DNA from: Marinobacter gudaonensis
GTDB taxonomy: Bacteria; Pseudomonadota; Gammaproteobacteria; Pseudomonadales; Oleiphilaceae
Direction: 5' to 3'
Assembly (NCBI RefSeq): GCF_900115175.1
Contig: NZ_FOYV01000001.1
Span: forward strand, 310,001 to 374,000
Length of the DNA stretch: 64,000 nt
The position numbers and the translations under genes are program-made. Shown piece after piece: positions 18,200 to 26,842 of this stretch. A model generated the notes under the pieces. It was not told where the DNA came from, did no database searches, and was given only the letters and a program-made list of their open reading frames with translations. Positions within the stretch are counted from its first letter, which is position 1, and every line of letters begins with the position of its first letter.

Positions 18200-18226
18200 G
18201 AATTTGATATGCCGTTGTATCTCAGT
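18200..18226 (+). promoter_or_regulatory. Candidate ECF (sigma-E/AlgU-like) promoter of the first PRC-barrel gene
   Basis: GAATTT, a 16-base spacer, then TCAGT. The AlgU consensus I recall is GAACTT-N16-TCTGA. The second PRC-barrel gene has GAACTT-N17-TCAGT at the matching place, which supports the call. Confidence 0.35.
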
Positions 18227-18227
18227 T

Positions 18228-18244
18228 TCCTTCCCTGAGAAGGA
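18228..18244 (+). other. 5' leader hairpin of the first PRC-barrel gene
   Basis: TCCTTC / GAAGGA stem with a 5-nt loop, ending 66 bases before the start codon. A stronger hairpin occupies the same place before the paralogue at 21573. Confidence 0.4.
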
Positions 18245-18310
18245 CTACTTGATAAGGCTGCTGGCAAGGGTATCCCATCTGACACGCACATGTGATTCCA
18301 GGAGAATCCT

Positions 18311-18862
18311 ATGAAAAAGTTACACTCACTCGCATTTTATGCACTGATCACGCCGGCCATAACTCTGGGTTCAGGTGCTTTACTCGCCACGCAGGGCAAT
18401 AGCGAGGTTCAAGATCTTGGAGAGCAGAGCATGGGGTACGACGCTGCCCCCGAAAAGCAGGGGATTGGGCAAGACAGGACCGTCACCAAGTCCAAATACA
18501 ACAATGGTGGGGCTGCCGGGCTAACTCATCAAAAGTCGGGCGACCAGCCTGGAATGGAAAACCGAGGCTATGTGACTTCCGTCCCGCCTTATGGAACACG
18601 CGCGAGCAAACTGATTGGTACTGAAGTAAAAACCGCCCGTGATGAGAACGTGGGGTCGGTAAACGACCTACTTATTGGCCAGGACGGTCAAATCGTCGCT
18701 GTCGTTGTCGGCGTCGGGGGTTTTCTAGGCATGGGTGAAAAGAATGTCGCCATCAGCTGGGACAATGTCACCAGGTCAGGCGCTGCTGATGAGCAGCAAC
18801 TGCGTATTGACCAGACCCGAGAGGAACTGAAGTCTGCGCCTGATTACAAAGAGCAGAAGTAA
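18311..18862 (+). CDS. Exported PRC-barrel domain protein (copy 1)
   Basis: 183 residues. A Sec signal peptide (MKKLHSLAFYALITPAITLG...ALLA) is followed by a low-complexity polar linker rich in Gly, Gln, Lys and Asp (about 28-95). The PRC-barrel domain is in the last 85 residues: SKLIGTEVKTARDENVGSVN, IVAVVVGVGGFLGMGEKNVA. AGGAGA precedes the ATG. PRC-barrels are small beta domains with structural or RNA-handling roles; exported ones are common in stress gene sets, function unknown. Paralogous to the gene at 21573, sharing signal peptide, domain and leader sequence. Likely co-transcribed with the lipoprotein and carrier downstream. Confidence 0.85.
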   Translation: MKKLHSLAFYALITPAITLGSGALLATQGNSEVQDLGEQSMGYDAAPEKQGIGQDRTVTKSKYNNGGAAGLTHQKSGDQPGMENRGYVTSVPPYGTRASKLIGTEVKTARDENVGSVNDLLIGQDGQIVAVVVGVGGFLGMGEKNVAISWDNVTRSGAADEQQLRIDQTREELKSAPDYKEQK

Positions 18863-18935
18863 CATCCCGCACCCGATAAGGGCGCTGGCAAAGGTGACGT
18901 GATTGCCGAAACTTCATCGAAAAAGGAAAAGTACT

Positions 18936-19097
18936 ATGAACCTTTACAAAACCATGTTGGCCGCCTTGTTTGTGAGCGGTCTCACAATCACCCTGTCCGC
19001 TTGCGAAGAGCAGGGGCCTTTAGAAGAAGCTGGCGAAGAAATTGATGATTCGATCGAAGACGCGGGCGATGCCATCGAAGATAAAACAGATGGCTAG
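18936..19097 (+). CDS. Small acidic lipoprotein
   Basis: 53 residues. The N-terminal MNLYKTMLAALFVSGLTITL and lipobox LSAC mark a lipoprotein; the mature part is very acidic, with the repeated pattern EEAGEEIDDSIEDAGDAIED. AAAGGAAAAG precedes the ATG. The pattern resembles entericidin-like or YMGG-like small stress lipoproteins but is not diagnostic. Its TAG stop overlaps the GTG of the next gene. Confidence 0.8.
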   Translation: MNLYKTMLAALFVSGLTITLSACEEQGPLEEAGEEIDDSIEDAGDAIEDKTDG

Positions 19098-20272
19098 TGG
19101 TGATATTTTGTCGAATAGGAGCATTTAAACTGGAGACGGGTCCGCAACCGAAAGACGACACTCCGTCGAAGACCGCTCTGATTGAGGCCGTCAATATCCG
19201 TAGTATGGCGCTGGTCATCCTGACCAGTATCGCCACTATATTCTTTATCGATTGGGCACAGTCCGTTCTGCTACCGCTCGTTATTGCGGTGCTCATCAGC
19301 TACTCCCTGGACCCGGTGGTATCGCTGTTCGATCGCATCCGAATTCCCAGACCCCTGAGCGCTGCCCTGATACTCATGGCATTCGTCAGCGCGCTCGCCG
19401 CCGCAAGCTTTCCTCTGAAGCAAGAAACCATGGCCATGCTGGACAAAATCCCGGTTGCCATCAAGGAATTCCAGCGCAAAGAGGCGCGTGCTCCCAGGGA
19501 AGAGGGCATCATGGAAAAAGCGCAGACCGCCGCAAAGGAAATTGAAGCTTCCGCCAAGCCGGATGGGCAAAAGCCAATGTCCGCGGATGACGGGGTGACA
19601 CCGGTGCGCGTGATTGAAAAGCCGATGGACATCCAGGAGTACGTGGTCAAAAGCTCACCTGCCGCTCTGGTGCTGATCACCCAGTGCTTTTCTGTGTTGC
19701 TCATGGTGTACTTTCTGCTGTCCGTGGGTTCGCTTTACAGGCGCAAGGTGGTAAAAATCTCCGGGCCGTCTTTTGCGCGTATGCGTAAAGCCGCCAGAAT
19801 TCTGGACGACCTTCACCATCAGATTCGCCGCTTCCTGTTCGTCATGGTGATCAGCGCTGTCTTTGTTGGGGTAGTAACCTGGTTGGCGTTTCTGGCGCTG
19901 GGGGTGGAGCAGGCGGCACTGTGGGGTGTGGTCGCCGGAGTGGCGAGCGCTATTCCCTACGTGGGTCCGATTTTGGTGTTTTTGGTTAGCGGCGGCGCTG
20001 CTTTCCTCCAGTTCGGCGAACTGCAAATGGCTATTATCGTGGCCAGCACTTCACTAATCATCACCAGCGTACAGGGCAATATGCTGACGCCCTGGCTCAC
20101 CAGCTATATGTCCAGTCTCAATGCGGTCGCGATTTTTATCAGCCTTCTGTTCTGGGGTTGGATTTGGGGCCCGGCGGGATTAATTATCGCCACACCTCTA
20201 CTGATGATCATCAAGTCATTGTGTGATCATGTTGTGAACCTGCGGGCGATGGGCGAACTGTTGGGCAAATAA
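19097..20272 (+). CDS. AI-2E/PerM family inner-membrane carrier
   Basis: 391 residues with the PF01594 layout: an N-terminal helix pair (MALVILTSIATIFFIDWAQS, VLLPLVIAVLISYSLDPVVS), a third helix near 95, and a charged loop of about 75 residues rich in Lys/Glu/Ala. A block of five C-terminal helices follows, with the family marker VASAIPYVGPILVFLVSGG. Members are proposed exporters of signals or ions, or Na+/H+ antiporters; the substrate is not known. The GTG at 19097 overlaps the lipoprotein stop (TAGTG), suggesting coupling; an AGGAGC at 19118 leaves a later non-ATG start possible. Confidence 0.85.
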   Translation: MVIFCRIGAFKLETGPQPKDDTPSKTALIEAVNIRSMALVILTSIATIFFIDWAQSVLLPLVIAVLISYSLDPVVSLFDRIRIPRPLSAALILMAFVSALAAASFPLKQETMAMLDKIPVAIKEFQRKEARAPREEGIMEKAQTAAKEIEASAKPDGQKPMSADDGVTPVRVIEKPMDIQEYVVKSSPAALVLITQCFSVLLMVYFLLSVGSLYRRKVVKISGPSFARMRKAARILDDLHHQIRRFLFVMVISAVFVGVVTWLAFLALGVEQAALWGVVAGVASAIPYVGPILVFLVSGGAAFLQFGELQMAIIVASTSLIITSVQGNMLTPWLTSYMSSLNAVAIFISLLFWGWIWGPAGLIIATPLLMIIKSLCDHVVNLRAMGELLGK

Positions 20273-20287
20273 CCGAGTGAGCACCGT

Positions 20288-20776
20288 TCAGGCTTGAGCA
20301 GCGCCGCCCGGTGGTTTCCGATCCGATGATGTGCGTTCCTCGTTAGATCCCGTTCGCTTCATCAATTCCATGCCACCTTGCAGAAGCAGTTCTCTGAGGC
20401 GGGGGTCACTTTGCTGAGCGATCCCGACGGCAAATGCCGTAAAAGCCGATTCCAGCGGATTTTCCCGAATCAGTTCACGAAGCTCATCAAGCGTCGAGGC
20501 CGCACCAGCACCTTTACCTTCGCGTCGTTTTGGAGAAGACCCCGTATTCATCATTCGCCAGAAGAAGATGGCCAAGAGCAGCACACATGCGAATCCGACC
20601 ACGGCCATGGACGCGGCCTCTCCAATGATTGGTGCAAGCCCCATAATGGCAGCCTGGACCAACAGGTAGAGGCCTGTAATCAACAGGGCAATGAGCAAGA
20701 CCATCGCAAGCATAAAAGCCGTCATAGCAGCGACAGCCTTGCGAACCGCGCCCCTGACCTGAGCCGACTCAAACAT
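20288..20776 (-). CDS. Holin-like/YqjE-type membrane protein
   Basis: 162 residues with two membrane helices at about 18-45 and 50-72 (AFMLAMVLLIALLITGLYLL, MAVVGFACVLLLAIFFW), then a polar C-terminal half with LDELRELIRENPLESAFTAF. The layout fits the Phage_holin_3_6/YqjE group usually found beside DUF883 proteins, not a phage lysis gene. ATG lies 2 bases after the DUF883 stop, so the two are translated together. Confidence 0.7.
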   Translation of the reverse strand: MFESAQVRGAVRKAVAAMTAFMLAMVLLIALLITGLYLLVQAAIMGLAPIIGEAASMAVVGFACVLLLAIFFWRMMNTGSSPKRREGKGAGAASTLDELRELIRENPLESAFTAFAVGIAQQSDPRLRELLLQGGMELMKRTGSNEERTSSDRKPPGGAAQA

Positions 20777-20778
20777 GA

Positions 20779-21102
20779 TCAGCGGTCAAGTAGCTTGCCC
20801 ACCAGAACACCCACCAGAAACATGATAACGACGCTGAGAAACGGACGTTCCTCAATCTTGTGCTCGACATCATGCACCGCTTTGTCGCCGGCGTCCTTCG
20901 CGCGATTCAGCGCGTCATTGCCTTTCTGCCTGACCTGATCAAACGCTTCACGACTTTCCTTACGGATCTCATCCCGCAGATTGCTGATATTGCTCTTCTG
21001 GCCCTCAGAAAAAGTTCGCGTCAGATTCGCCATATCCTCACGAAGCTGCTTCAAGTCCTCTCTGACCTGTTTGTATTCATCCTGAGTGGATTTAGCTTCC
21101 AT
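20779..21102 (-). CDS. DUF883 (ElaB/YqjD-like) tail-anchored protein
   Basis: 107 residues: a long charged helix (MEAKSTQDEYKQVREDLKQL onward) and a single C-terminal membrane segment ERPFLSVVIMFLVGVLVGKL, the DUF883 hallmark. E. coli relatives (ElaB, YqjD) bind ribosomes or membranes in stationary phase under RpoS. ATG 21102 has AAGGAGAGC upstream; the longer frame to 21243 lacks a ribosome site. Forms an operon with the holin-like gene. Confidence 0.88.
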   Translation of the reverse strand: MEAKSTQDEYKQVREDLKQLREDMANLTRTFSEGQKSNISNLRDEIRKESREAFDQVRQKGNDALNRAKDAGDKAVHDVEHKIEERPFLSVVIMFLVGVLVGKLLDR

Positions 21103-21391
21103 TATGCCGCTCTCCTTAACCATTAGATCTACCACAAACTGGGCACTTCTAAAGACCAGGATGTCCATGTACCGAATATAAAACGTATCGTCAGCCCATC
21201 GGTAGAGCTGTATTGAGCGTAGCAGAACCTCGCAGTTTCGCACTGAAACTATGTGTATCCCGTTTACTGGTAAGGAAGCAGGGCGTTGATGAATTGTTGC
21301 GCTGCTTTGAAAGCAGGCTCGGTAGGACTTTTCTAGCAGAAGCTAACAGGTCTTTTCCAGGGCATGCCTGGGGCGTCCGAGGATATTACTT

Positions 21392-21411
21392 AGTGCGTCA
21401 CCGAACCGACT
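21392..21411 (+). promoter_or_regulatory. Island motif site 3 (second PRC-barrel gene)
   Basis: AGTGCGTCACCGAACCGACT, 161 bp upstream of the start at 21573. Its spacing to the promoter-like element (36 bp) equals that of site 2. Confidence 0.65.
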
Positions 21412-21447
21412 GACTGGATCCTCCGGAGTATTGTAAAAGCTCATCCT

Positions 21448-21475
21448 GAACTTGAAGTCACTAGCAGTATTCAGT
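21448..21475 (+). promoter_or_regulatory. Candidate ECF (sigma-E/AlgU-like) promoter of the second PRC-barrel gene
   Basis: GAACTT, 17-base spacer, TCAGT. The -35 is a perfect match to the AlgU-type -35 as I recall it; the -10 is imperfect. Confidence 0.38.
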
Positions 21476-21477
21476 TG

Positions 21478-21504
21478 CCTTCCCCGCAATGACGCTGGGG
21501 AAGG
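21478..21504 (+). other. 5' leader hairpin of the second PRC-barrel gene
   Basis: Perfect 8-bp stem CCTTCCCC / GGGGAAGG with an 11-nt loop, ending 68 bases before the ATG, at the same place as the hairpin of copy 1. Confidence 0.45.
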
Positions 21505-21572
21505 AAGCCCTGATGAGGCAGCGAACAAGGACATGTTGTCCGACTTGCACATCCGATTCCAGGGAGAATCCT

Positions 21573-22079
21573 ATGAAAAAGTTACATGCTTTAGCATTTT
21601 ACGCAATGGTTGCACCGGCCCTGACTCTGGGTTCTGGCGCTCTGCTAGCTCAGGAATCATCCAGTTCGAGCGCCAGCGGTGAAAGCCAGGCGACCGAACG
21701 GGACTATGAGTCCGGCAAGTCTTCCGATACCAAGCTTCAGTTTGGTCAAAAGGAGCCTGGCCACTCAGGCATGAAAGGTGAGAACTACATGAGCGCTGTG
21801 CCTGCCCAGGGCATGCAGGCGACAGATCTGATTGGTGCCGATGTTAAAACCACCGGTGGCGACGAAGTAGGCGCGATCAGCGATCTGATTATTGACCAGG
21901 ACGGTAGGGTAGTCGCGATTGTCGTTGGCGTCGGTGGGTTCCTCGGCATGGGCGAGAAAAACGTCGCCATTAGCTGGGAGCGGGTCACCAAATCAGGCAC
22001 TGCCGATGATCGGGAACTGAGGATTAATCAGACTCGTGAAGAGCTGAAGTCTGCGCCAGAGTATAAAGTGCAGAACTAA
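21573..22079 (+). CDS. Exported PRC-barrel domain protein (copy 2)
   Basis: 168 residues, with the same signal peptide style (MKKLHALAFYAMVAPALTLG) and PRC-barrel domain (TDLIGADVKTTGGDEVGAIS, VVAIVVGVGGFLGMGEKNVA) as the gene at 18311, and a different Ser/Gly/Glu-rich linker. GGGAGAATCC precedes the ATG; the frame from 21489 is not used because the paralogue starts at the same Met. Followed by a hairpin, so probably monocistronic. Function unknown; export and the paired copies suggest a bulk envelope or periplasmic stress role. Confidence 0.85.
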   Translation: MKKLHALAFYAMVAPALTLGSGALLAQESSSSSASGESQATERDYESGKSSDTKLQFGQKEPGHSGMKGENYMSAVPAQGMQATDLIGADVKTTGGDEVGAISDLIIDQDGRVVAIVVGVGGFLGMGEKNVAISWERVTKSGTADDRELRINQTREELKSAPEYKVQN

Positions 22080-22112
22080 ATCCCGGTTTCACCGAGTAGT
22101 GGTTAAAAAAGC

Positions 22113-22140
22113 AATGGCAGGGGCGTAAGCCTCTGCCATT
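22113..22140 (+). terminator. Hairpin after the second PRC-barrel gene
   Basis: 12-bp stem AATGGCAGGGGC / GCCTCTGCCATT with one G-T wobble and a GTAA loop. The downstream T-run is short (TTTG). Confidence 0.6.
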
Positions 22141-22180
22141 TGCCCAATGCAATGGTGCCACGGTTATGAACTTCTAGCTG

Positions 22181-23260
22181 ATGAAAACTGCCCTAATTAT
22201 ATTGGCGCTGTCCGTCGTGCTGATGACCGCATTACCGTTGCTACGACTCAATCAATGGTGGATTCGCATTCTTGACTTCCCGAGAGTGCAGATCTTGGTT
22301 GCAAGTATCGTACTCACAGGCGCCTGTCTGTTCTTTCTCGACTTCTCAGAATTTTATGACGTCGCTTTGCTAGGTCTGTTACTGCTGGCGATGGGCTATC
22401 AGGTTGTGAAAATCTTTCCCCACACACGATTGAAGCGAAAGCAGGTGTGTCCTGCACAGTCGTGCTCAGACAAGAAGAGCCTCAGCTTGCTTGTGGCAAA
22501 CGTACTAATGGAGAACCGAAACGCAGAATCATTCCTTGAAGTCGTGCGTATGTACGATCCTGATGTGATTCTTACCATAGAAACAGATTGGTGGTGGCAA
22601 GAGGCCCTGCAGTCGCTGGAAGAGAGCTATCCTTACACGCTGAAAAACCCGCTGGACAATACTTATGGCATGCTGGTGTTCAGTCGACTGAAACTGGCGG
22701 ATACCGAGATCCGGTTTCTTCTGAAAGACAGCATTCCGTCAATGCATATGAGAGTGATATTGCGATCGGGCGATCCTGTCTGTCTGCATTTCGTTCATCC
22801 TGACCCACCCAACCCCGTTTATGCCACCGAGACAACCGGCAGGGATGCCGAGCTGCTCATCGTTGGTCGGGAGGTCGCAAAACGGGGTAACCCCACCATT
22901 GTTGCCGGGGACTTCAACGATGTGGCCTGGTCCCGCACCACCAGTCTGTTCCAGAAAACCAGCGGTCTGCTCGACCCTCGTGTCGGGCGAGGAATGTATA
23001 ACACCTTCAACGCGAAGAATCTGCTTCTGCGCTGGCCGCTTGATCACGTTTTTCATTCCGACCATTTCAAGCTCGTTCGAATGGAGCGAGGCCCTGCCTG
23101 GGGGTCAGACCATTTTCCTGTGTATATCCAACTGAACCTGGAAGCCGGCGCAGAAGCCGAGCAGGAGGAACCGGATACAAGTCCGTCAGAGAGTCGACAG
23201 GTTGAGGAAAAAATTGAAGAGGGGAGGCAAGAGGCATGGCTCTACGCCACCCATGATTAA
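22181..23260 (+). CDS. Membrane-anchored endonuclease/exonuclease/phosphatase family protein
   Basis: 359 residues. Three N-terminal membrane helices (about 3-22, 35-55, 62-82) carry an EEP hydrolase domain after residue 100. Metal and catalytic motifs are visible: N in LLVANVLMENRN, E in ILTIETDWWW, GDFND, LDHVF and the terminal SDHFP. The domain cuts phosphoester bonds in nucleic acids, lipids or inositol phosphates; with this membrane anchor a periplasmic or lipid role is plausible but unproven. The tail is highly acidic and Glu-rich. No obvious ribosome site is seen at ATG 22181. Confidence 0.82.
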   Translation: MKTALIILALSVVLMTALPLLRLNQWWIRILDFPRVQILVASIVLTGACLFFLDFSEFYDVALLGLLLLAMGYQVVKIFPHTRLKRKQVCPAQSCSDKKSLSLLVANVLMENRNAESFLEVVRMYDPDVILTIETDWWWQEALQSLEESYPYTLKNPLDNTYGMLVFSRLKLADTEIRFLLKDSIPSMHMRVILRSGDPVCLHFVHPDPPNPVYATETTGRDAELLIVGREVAKRGNPTIVAGDFNDVAWSRTTSLFQKTSGLLDPRVGRGMYNTFNAKNLLLRWPLDHVFHSDHFKLVRMERGPAWGSDHFPVYIQLNLEAGAEAEQEEPDTSPSESRQVEEKIEEGRQEAWLYATHD

Positions 23261-23283
23261 AATCATTGGAAGGCTCCTCAGGG

Positions 23284-24162
23284 TCAGACAGCAAGCGATT
23301 CAGTGGTGTTGAAAAATTTCTGCAAAGCCCGAGCGACAGATTGAGGGCATTCGTGGTGCGGAAAATGGCCACAACCTTTGAAGATTTCTAGGAGGGTGCC
23401 GTCAACCGCTTTAACCATTGCGCGAGCGTGTTCGACCGGAATAATCCTGTCGAGGTCTCCCCAGAACAGTCCTACGGGTGGCATATCCGGAATTTCATGG
23501 GCATGTTGAAAAAAATTCCGGGTCTGGCCTCGCCAGTTGATCACGTCGGCGACGGTCCGGGCAAAGGCGCGAGCGGAACCCCGCTGTGAATTGATTCTGC
23601 TCAATTCAGCGATGTGATCTCTGCGCAAGGAATTGTCCAGGTGCCAGAGCGCTAGGAGGGTTCCCTTCGACATGAACGGTTGCCCAAACTTCTCGATAAG
23701 CCAGGGAATCGACGCCAGTCGCAGTTCGATAGCCACCTCACGGCCAAGCCCTCCGGATGATAGAAGGGCCAGCTTGCGGATGCGGTGGCGACACTCCCGA
23801 ACCAGCATCTGCGCCACCCCACCACCAAATGAATGACCAACGAAGTCTGCCTGCTGAATATCGAGTAGGTCGAGCCATTGCGCCATGATTGAGGCATGCC
23901 ATTGTAGTTCATAGCTAGCGTCCGGACGTCCAGAGTAGCCATGCCCCGGCAGGTCGGGAATGAGCACACGACGGTCCCTCGACATGTCTGTGCTGATCTG
24001 CTCCCAAGTGCTGTAACAGTCATTAAGACCATGGAGGAGAATGAGTGGAGGGTTGACGTCCGAATTCCCGACATCAAGCCAGTGTAAATTAACACCACCC
24101 ACATCCGCATAGCGATGCTGTGCCGAGGGGTAGATGGATGTGGGTTGAAGAACCTTGTTCAT
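23284..24162 (-). CDS. Alpha/beta hydrolase
   Basis: 292 residues. The nucleophile elbow is GHSFGGG, the acid lies in GDLDRIIP and the histidine in CGHFPHHE, so the Ser-Asp-His triad is complete. The oxyanion region is ILLHGLNDCYSTW. No signal peptide; cytoplasmic. It starts 3 bases after the catalase stop, so it is the second gene of a catalase operon. The substrate is not predictable; haloalkane-dehalogenase or esterase-like relatives are equally possible. Confidence 0.85.
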   Translation of the reverse strand: MNKVLQPTSIYPSAQHRYADVGGVNLHWLDVGNSDVNPPLILLHGLNDCYSTWEQISTDMSRDRRVLIPDLPGHGYSGRPDASYELQWHASIMAQWLDLLDIQQADFVGHSFGGGVAQMLVRECRHRIRKLALLSSGGLGREVAIELRLASIPWLIEKFGQPFMSKGTLLALWHLDNSLRRDHIAELSRINSQRGSARAFARTVADVINWRGQTRNFFQHAHEIPDMPPVGLFWGDLDRIIPVEHARAMVKAVDGTLLEIFKGCGHFPHHECPQSVARALQKFFNTTESLAV

Positions 24163-24165
24163 AGA

Positions 24166-26517
24166 TTAACCAGCTTCGCGAGATGAATGGCGATGGGCGG
24201 CAACCGCATCGATGAACCTGGGGGCGATGGCATTGGCGTCAGCGCTCTGAGCCAGAAGAATACCCGGGTCCTTTTCGGCATCAGCCTCGATGCCCGCCAT
24301 TTCCAACAGTCTGTGGCCGTCGCCAAGCGCAAGTATTGTTTTGCAATGCAGAAAGTGGTCTTTCACGAACTCCATGGTTTCGGGGTTATCCACCAATGCC
24401 TGGACCGCTGGATTGCCGTCGGGCAGTATCAGTGCATCAAACAGGAAGCCGGGGGCGTTCTCCATGGATTTGTCTGCTTCCACCATGGCCCCTGAATCGG
24501 TGGCGAAATTGCCAACCCTCGGGCCAATAAAGTGCACCACGGCGCCAGCATGGACCAGGGCACTGTGAAGACTCGCCAGTGAGGCATGGATCACGCCCTC
24601 TTCAACCAGCACGGCAATCTGCCGGGTTCGGACGCCGCAGAGCCCCGGCAGCGCGGTTAGCGAAAGCGCCCGGGATTCAGTGATCTCCGGAGCCTGAGGA
24701 TTATCCATCGCTTTTGGCATGGCTTCGGGGACTTGCATACCCAGACCGGCGGCGACCCTTTCGGCCAGATCCCCCGACACGTTCACGAGTGAGGACAGCA
24801 TGCGTTCACGGATGGCGGGCACAGCCACCTTACTGAGCTCGAATCGGAATCCGTCGACAATATGGGCCTGCTCAACCGCTGTCTGGCTGTTATAGAAAAG
24901 CGTAGCCTGAGCGTAGTGTTCGGCGAATTTTTCCGGCTTGCCGCGAACCTTGTCCTGGGCGTTGGAATCGGGGAAAGACACAAACCCTTCGGTTCCGGCC
25001 TGAAACGGGCATCCACCGGCCAGCGAATTGGGCTCATAAGCAACACGGCCACGGTGCACGGCCTGTCGGTGTAAACCATCACGCTGGTTGTTCTGCACGG
25101 CTGCCACTGGGGCATTGATGGGTATCTCGTGGAAATTGGGACCGCCGAGCCGCGTAATCTGGGTATCCGAATAGGAGTGAATACGACCGGCGAGTAGCGG
25201 GTCGTTGGAAAAATTGATACCCGGGATCACGTGGGCCGTGCAGAAGGCTACCTGCTCTGTTTCTGCGAAGAAATTGTCCGGGTTACGGTTGAGCACCATT
25301 CGCCCGACCGGCGTAAGCGGGATCAGTTCCTCCGGGATTAGTTTGGTGGAATCGAGTACATCGAAGCTGAAGCTGTCGGCCTGATCCTCGGTGAAGATCT
25401 GCAATCCCAGTTCCCACTCCGGAAACTCGCCGGATTCGATGGCTTCCCACAGGTCCCGCCGATGATAGTCCGGGTCCGCACCTGATATTTTTACGGCTTC
25501 ATCCCAGACCAGTGAGTGGGTTCCCTGCAGTGGTTTCCAGTGGAATTTGCAGAATACCGATTGGCCCAGGTTATTGACGAGGCGAAACGTGTGAACACCA
25601 AAGCCCTGCATCATCCGGTAGCTGCGGGGAATGCCCCGGTCCGACATGACCCACATCAGCATGTGGGTGGATTCGGGCATCAGTGACACGAAATCCCAGA
25701 AGGTGTCATGGGCCGAAGCGGCCTGTGGCATGCCATGATGGGGCTCCGGTTTTACCGCATGGACCAGATCGGGAAACTTCATCGCATCCTGGATGAAGAA
25801 CACCGGTATGTTGTTGCCCACCAGATCCCAGTTGCCTTCATCGGTATAGAATTTCACCGCAAAGCCGCGGGCGTCCCGCGCGGTGTCTTTCGAACCGCGT
25901 TCACCGGCAACGGTCGAGAAGCGCACGAAGACCGGCGTTGTCTTGCCTTTCTCGGAAAAGGGTGCGGCACAGGTGTACTTGTCCAGCGCGTCGTAGGCTT
26001 CGAAATACCCGTGCGCTGCGGAACCCCGGGCATGAACGACCCGCTCGGGAATGCGCTCATGGTCAAAATGGGTGATCTTCTCCCGCAGAATGAAATCTTC
26101 CAGCAACGATGGGCCGCGCAATCCCGCCTTAAGAGTGTTCTGGTTGTCGCCAACCGGAACGCCCTGATTGGTCGTCAGACGCTGGCCACTGGGGTCAACC
26201 TTAAACTGATCGAGAGGTGCGATGTTGGCGTTGATTCCAATCTGAGCTGGGCCACCGGTCTTAGCGGTGCCTGGCTGTTCCGTGATGGTACTGGCCGTTA
26301 CCTTGTCAAAGCCCGGTTTTGAGGACTCTCCGATCGGTGGCGCCAAGGCGTTGTCATGACCGTGCTCAAGATTCTTGGTGCTGTTATGGGGTATTGTGGC
26401 GGCGAAGTCGTCGCTTGCGCCCGCCAACTTCGCGACGATGTCGTTGGTTCTTAGCACACCATCGTTAACCTGATCTTTTGCGCGGGACGAGCGTGCGGCT
26501 TTCTTTTCATTTGTCAT
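24166..26517 (-). CDS. katE: Large-subunit catalase HPII with C-terminal DJ-1/PfpI-like domain
   Basis: 783 residues, the length class of E. coli HPII. A polar N-terminal extension (1-100) precedes the catalase core. The distal histidine is in [16 protein letters not shown], the asparagine in [13 protein letters not shown], and the heme-ligand tyrosine in [10 protein letters not shown] flavodoxin-like/DJ-1 domain occupies the last 150 residues ([14 protein letters not shown] ... [13 protein letters not shown]). It destroys hydrogen peroxide in the cytoplasm. Island motif site 4 lies 61 bp upstream. The gene precedes the alpha/beta hydrolase by 3 nt. Confidence 0.95.
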   Translation of the reverse strand: MTNEKKAARSSRAKDQVNDGVLRTNDIVAKLAGASDDFAATIPHNSTKNLEHGHDNALAPPIGESSKPGFDKVTASTITEQPGTAKTGGPAQIGINANIAPLDQFKVDPSGQRLTTNQGVPVGDNQNTLKAGLRGPSLLEDFILREKITHFDHERIPERVVHARGSAAHGYFEAYDALDKYTCAAPFSEKGKTTPVFVRFSTVAGERGSKDTARDARGFAVKFYTDEGNWDLVGNNIPVFFIQDAMKFPDLVHAVKPEPHHGMPQAASAHDTFWDFVSLMPESTHMLMWVMSDRGIPRSYRMMQGFGVHTFRLVNNLGQSVFCKFHWKPLQGTHSLVWDEAVKISGADPDYHRRDLWEAIESGEFPEWELGLQIFTEDQADSFSFDVLDSTKLIPEELIPLTPVGRMVLNRNPDNFFAETEQVAFCTAHVIPGINFSNDPLLAGRIHSYSDTQITRLGGPNFHEIPINAPVAAVQNNQRDGLHRQAVHRGRVAYEPNSLAGGCPFQAGTEGFVSFPDSNAQDKVRGKPEKFAEHYAQATLFYNSQTAVEQAHIVDGFRFELSKVAVPAIRERMLSSLVNVSGDLAERVAAGLGMQVPEAMPKAMDNPQAPEITESRALSLTALPGLCGVRTRQIAVLVEEGVIHASLASLHSALVHAGAVVHFIGPRVGNFATDSGAMVEADKSMENAPGFLFDALILPDGNPAVQALVDNPETMEFVKDHFLHCKTILALGDGHRLLEMAGIEADAEKDPGILLAQSADANAIAPRFIDAVAAHRHSSREAG

Positions 26518-26577
26518 GTTGCTTCTCCGAAAGGTGAGAGCTGATCATCAACTGATTCTCATGAAACCGATGGGGCC

Positions 26578-26597
26578 GTGTCTGTTCGCTAACCAAC
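26578..26597 (-). promoter_or_regulatory. Island motif site 4 (catalase operon)
   Basis: On the minus strand GTTGGTTAGCGAACAGACAC, a strong match, 61 bp upstream of the catalase start. It lies back to back with site 5. Confidence 0.65.
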
Positions 26598-26607
26598 GCT
26601 TGTCATT

Positions 26608-26627
26608 CGTGTGGTAGCGCACCGACG
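26608..26627 (+). promoter_or_regulatory. Island motif site 5 (small protein/mgtC side)
   Basis: CGTGTGGTAGCGCACCGACG, 67 bp upstream of the small gene at 26694, facing away from site 4. Confidence 0.6.
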
Positions 26628-26693
26628 AAGCGATCATCGCCGGGAGAACCTGAATCAAACACACGCCGTTTTGCCACGAATGGAGGTGACAGT

Positions 26694-26822
26694 ATGGCGA
26701 CCAGGAACCGTCGAAAGCCTGGCCCGCCGCTGAACATGGTGCTTGGATTGGCGAACGCAAGCGGAATGCTTGCCAGAGACCGTCACCAGCTGATTCAGGA
26801 AGCCGACTCAGTTGTTAAATAA
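26694..26822 (+). CDS. 42-residue basic small protein
   Basis: Begins MATRNRRKPGPPLNMVLGLA and ends at TAA 26820-26822. A near-perfect GGAGGTGA sits 4 bases before the ATG, and island motif site 5 lies just upstream, so it is very probably translated. The N-terminus is Arg/Lys-rich and the C-terminal half is amphipathic (RHQLIQEADSVVK). No family recognised. It precedes mgtC by 20 bases and should share its transcript. Confidence 0.65.
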   Translation: MATRNRRKPGPPLNMVLGLANASGMLARDRHQLIQEADSVVK

Positions 26823-26842
26823 GTCATCGGGAGTAGAAATAC

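Larger units (their letters stand above)
21103..21572. other. 470-base divergent control region
   Basis: Between the leftward DUF883 gene and the rightward second PRC-barrel gene. It holds island motif site 3, a promoter-like pair and a leader hairpin, all serving the rightward gene. I found no comparable motif for the leftward gene. Confidence 0.65.

Noticed and set aside
20288..20776. Prophage holin
   Set aside because: No phage genes nearby; coupling to a DUF883 gene points to the chromosomal YqjE-like group.
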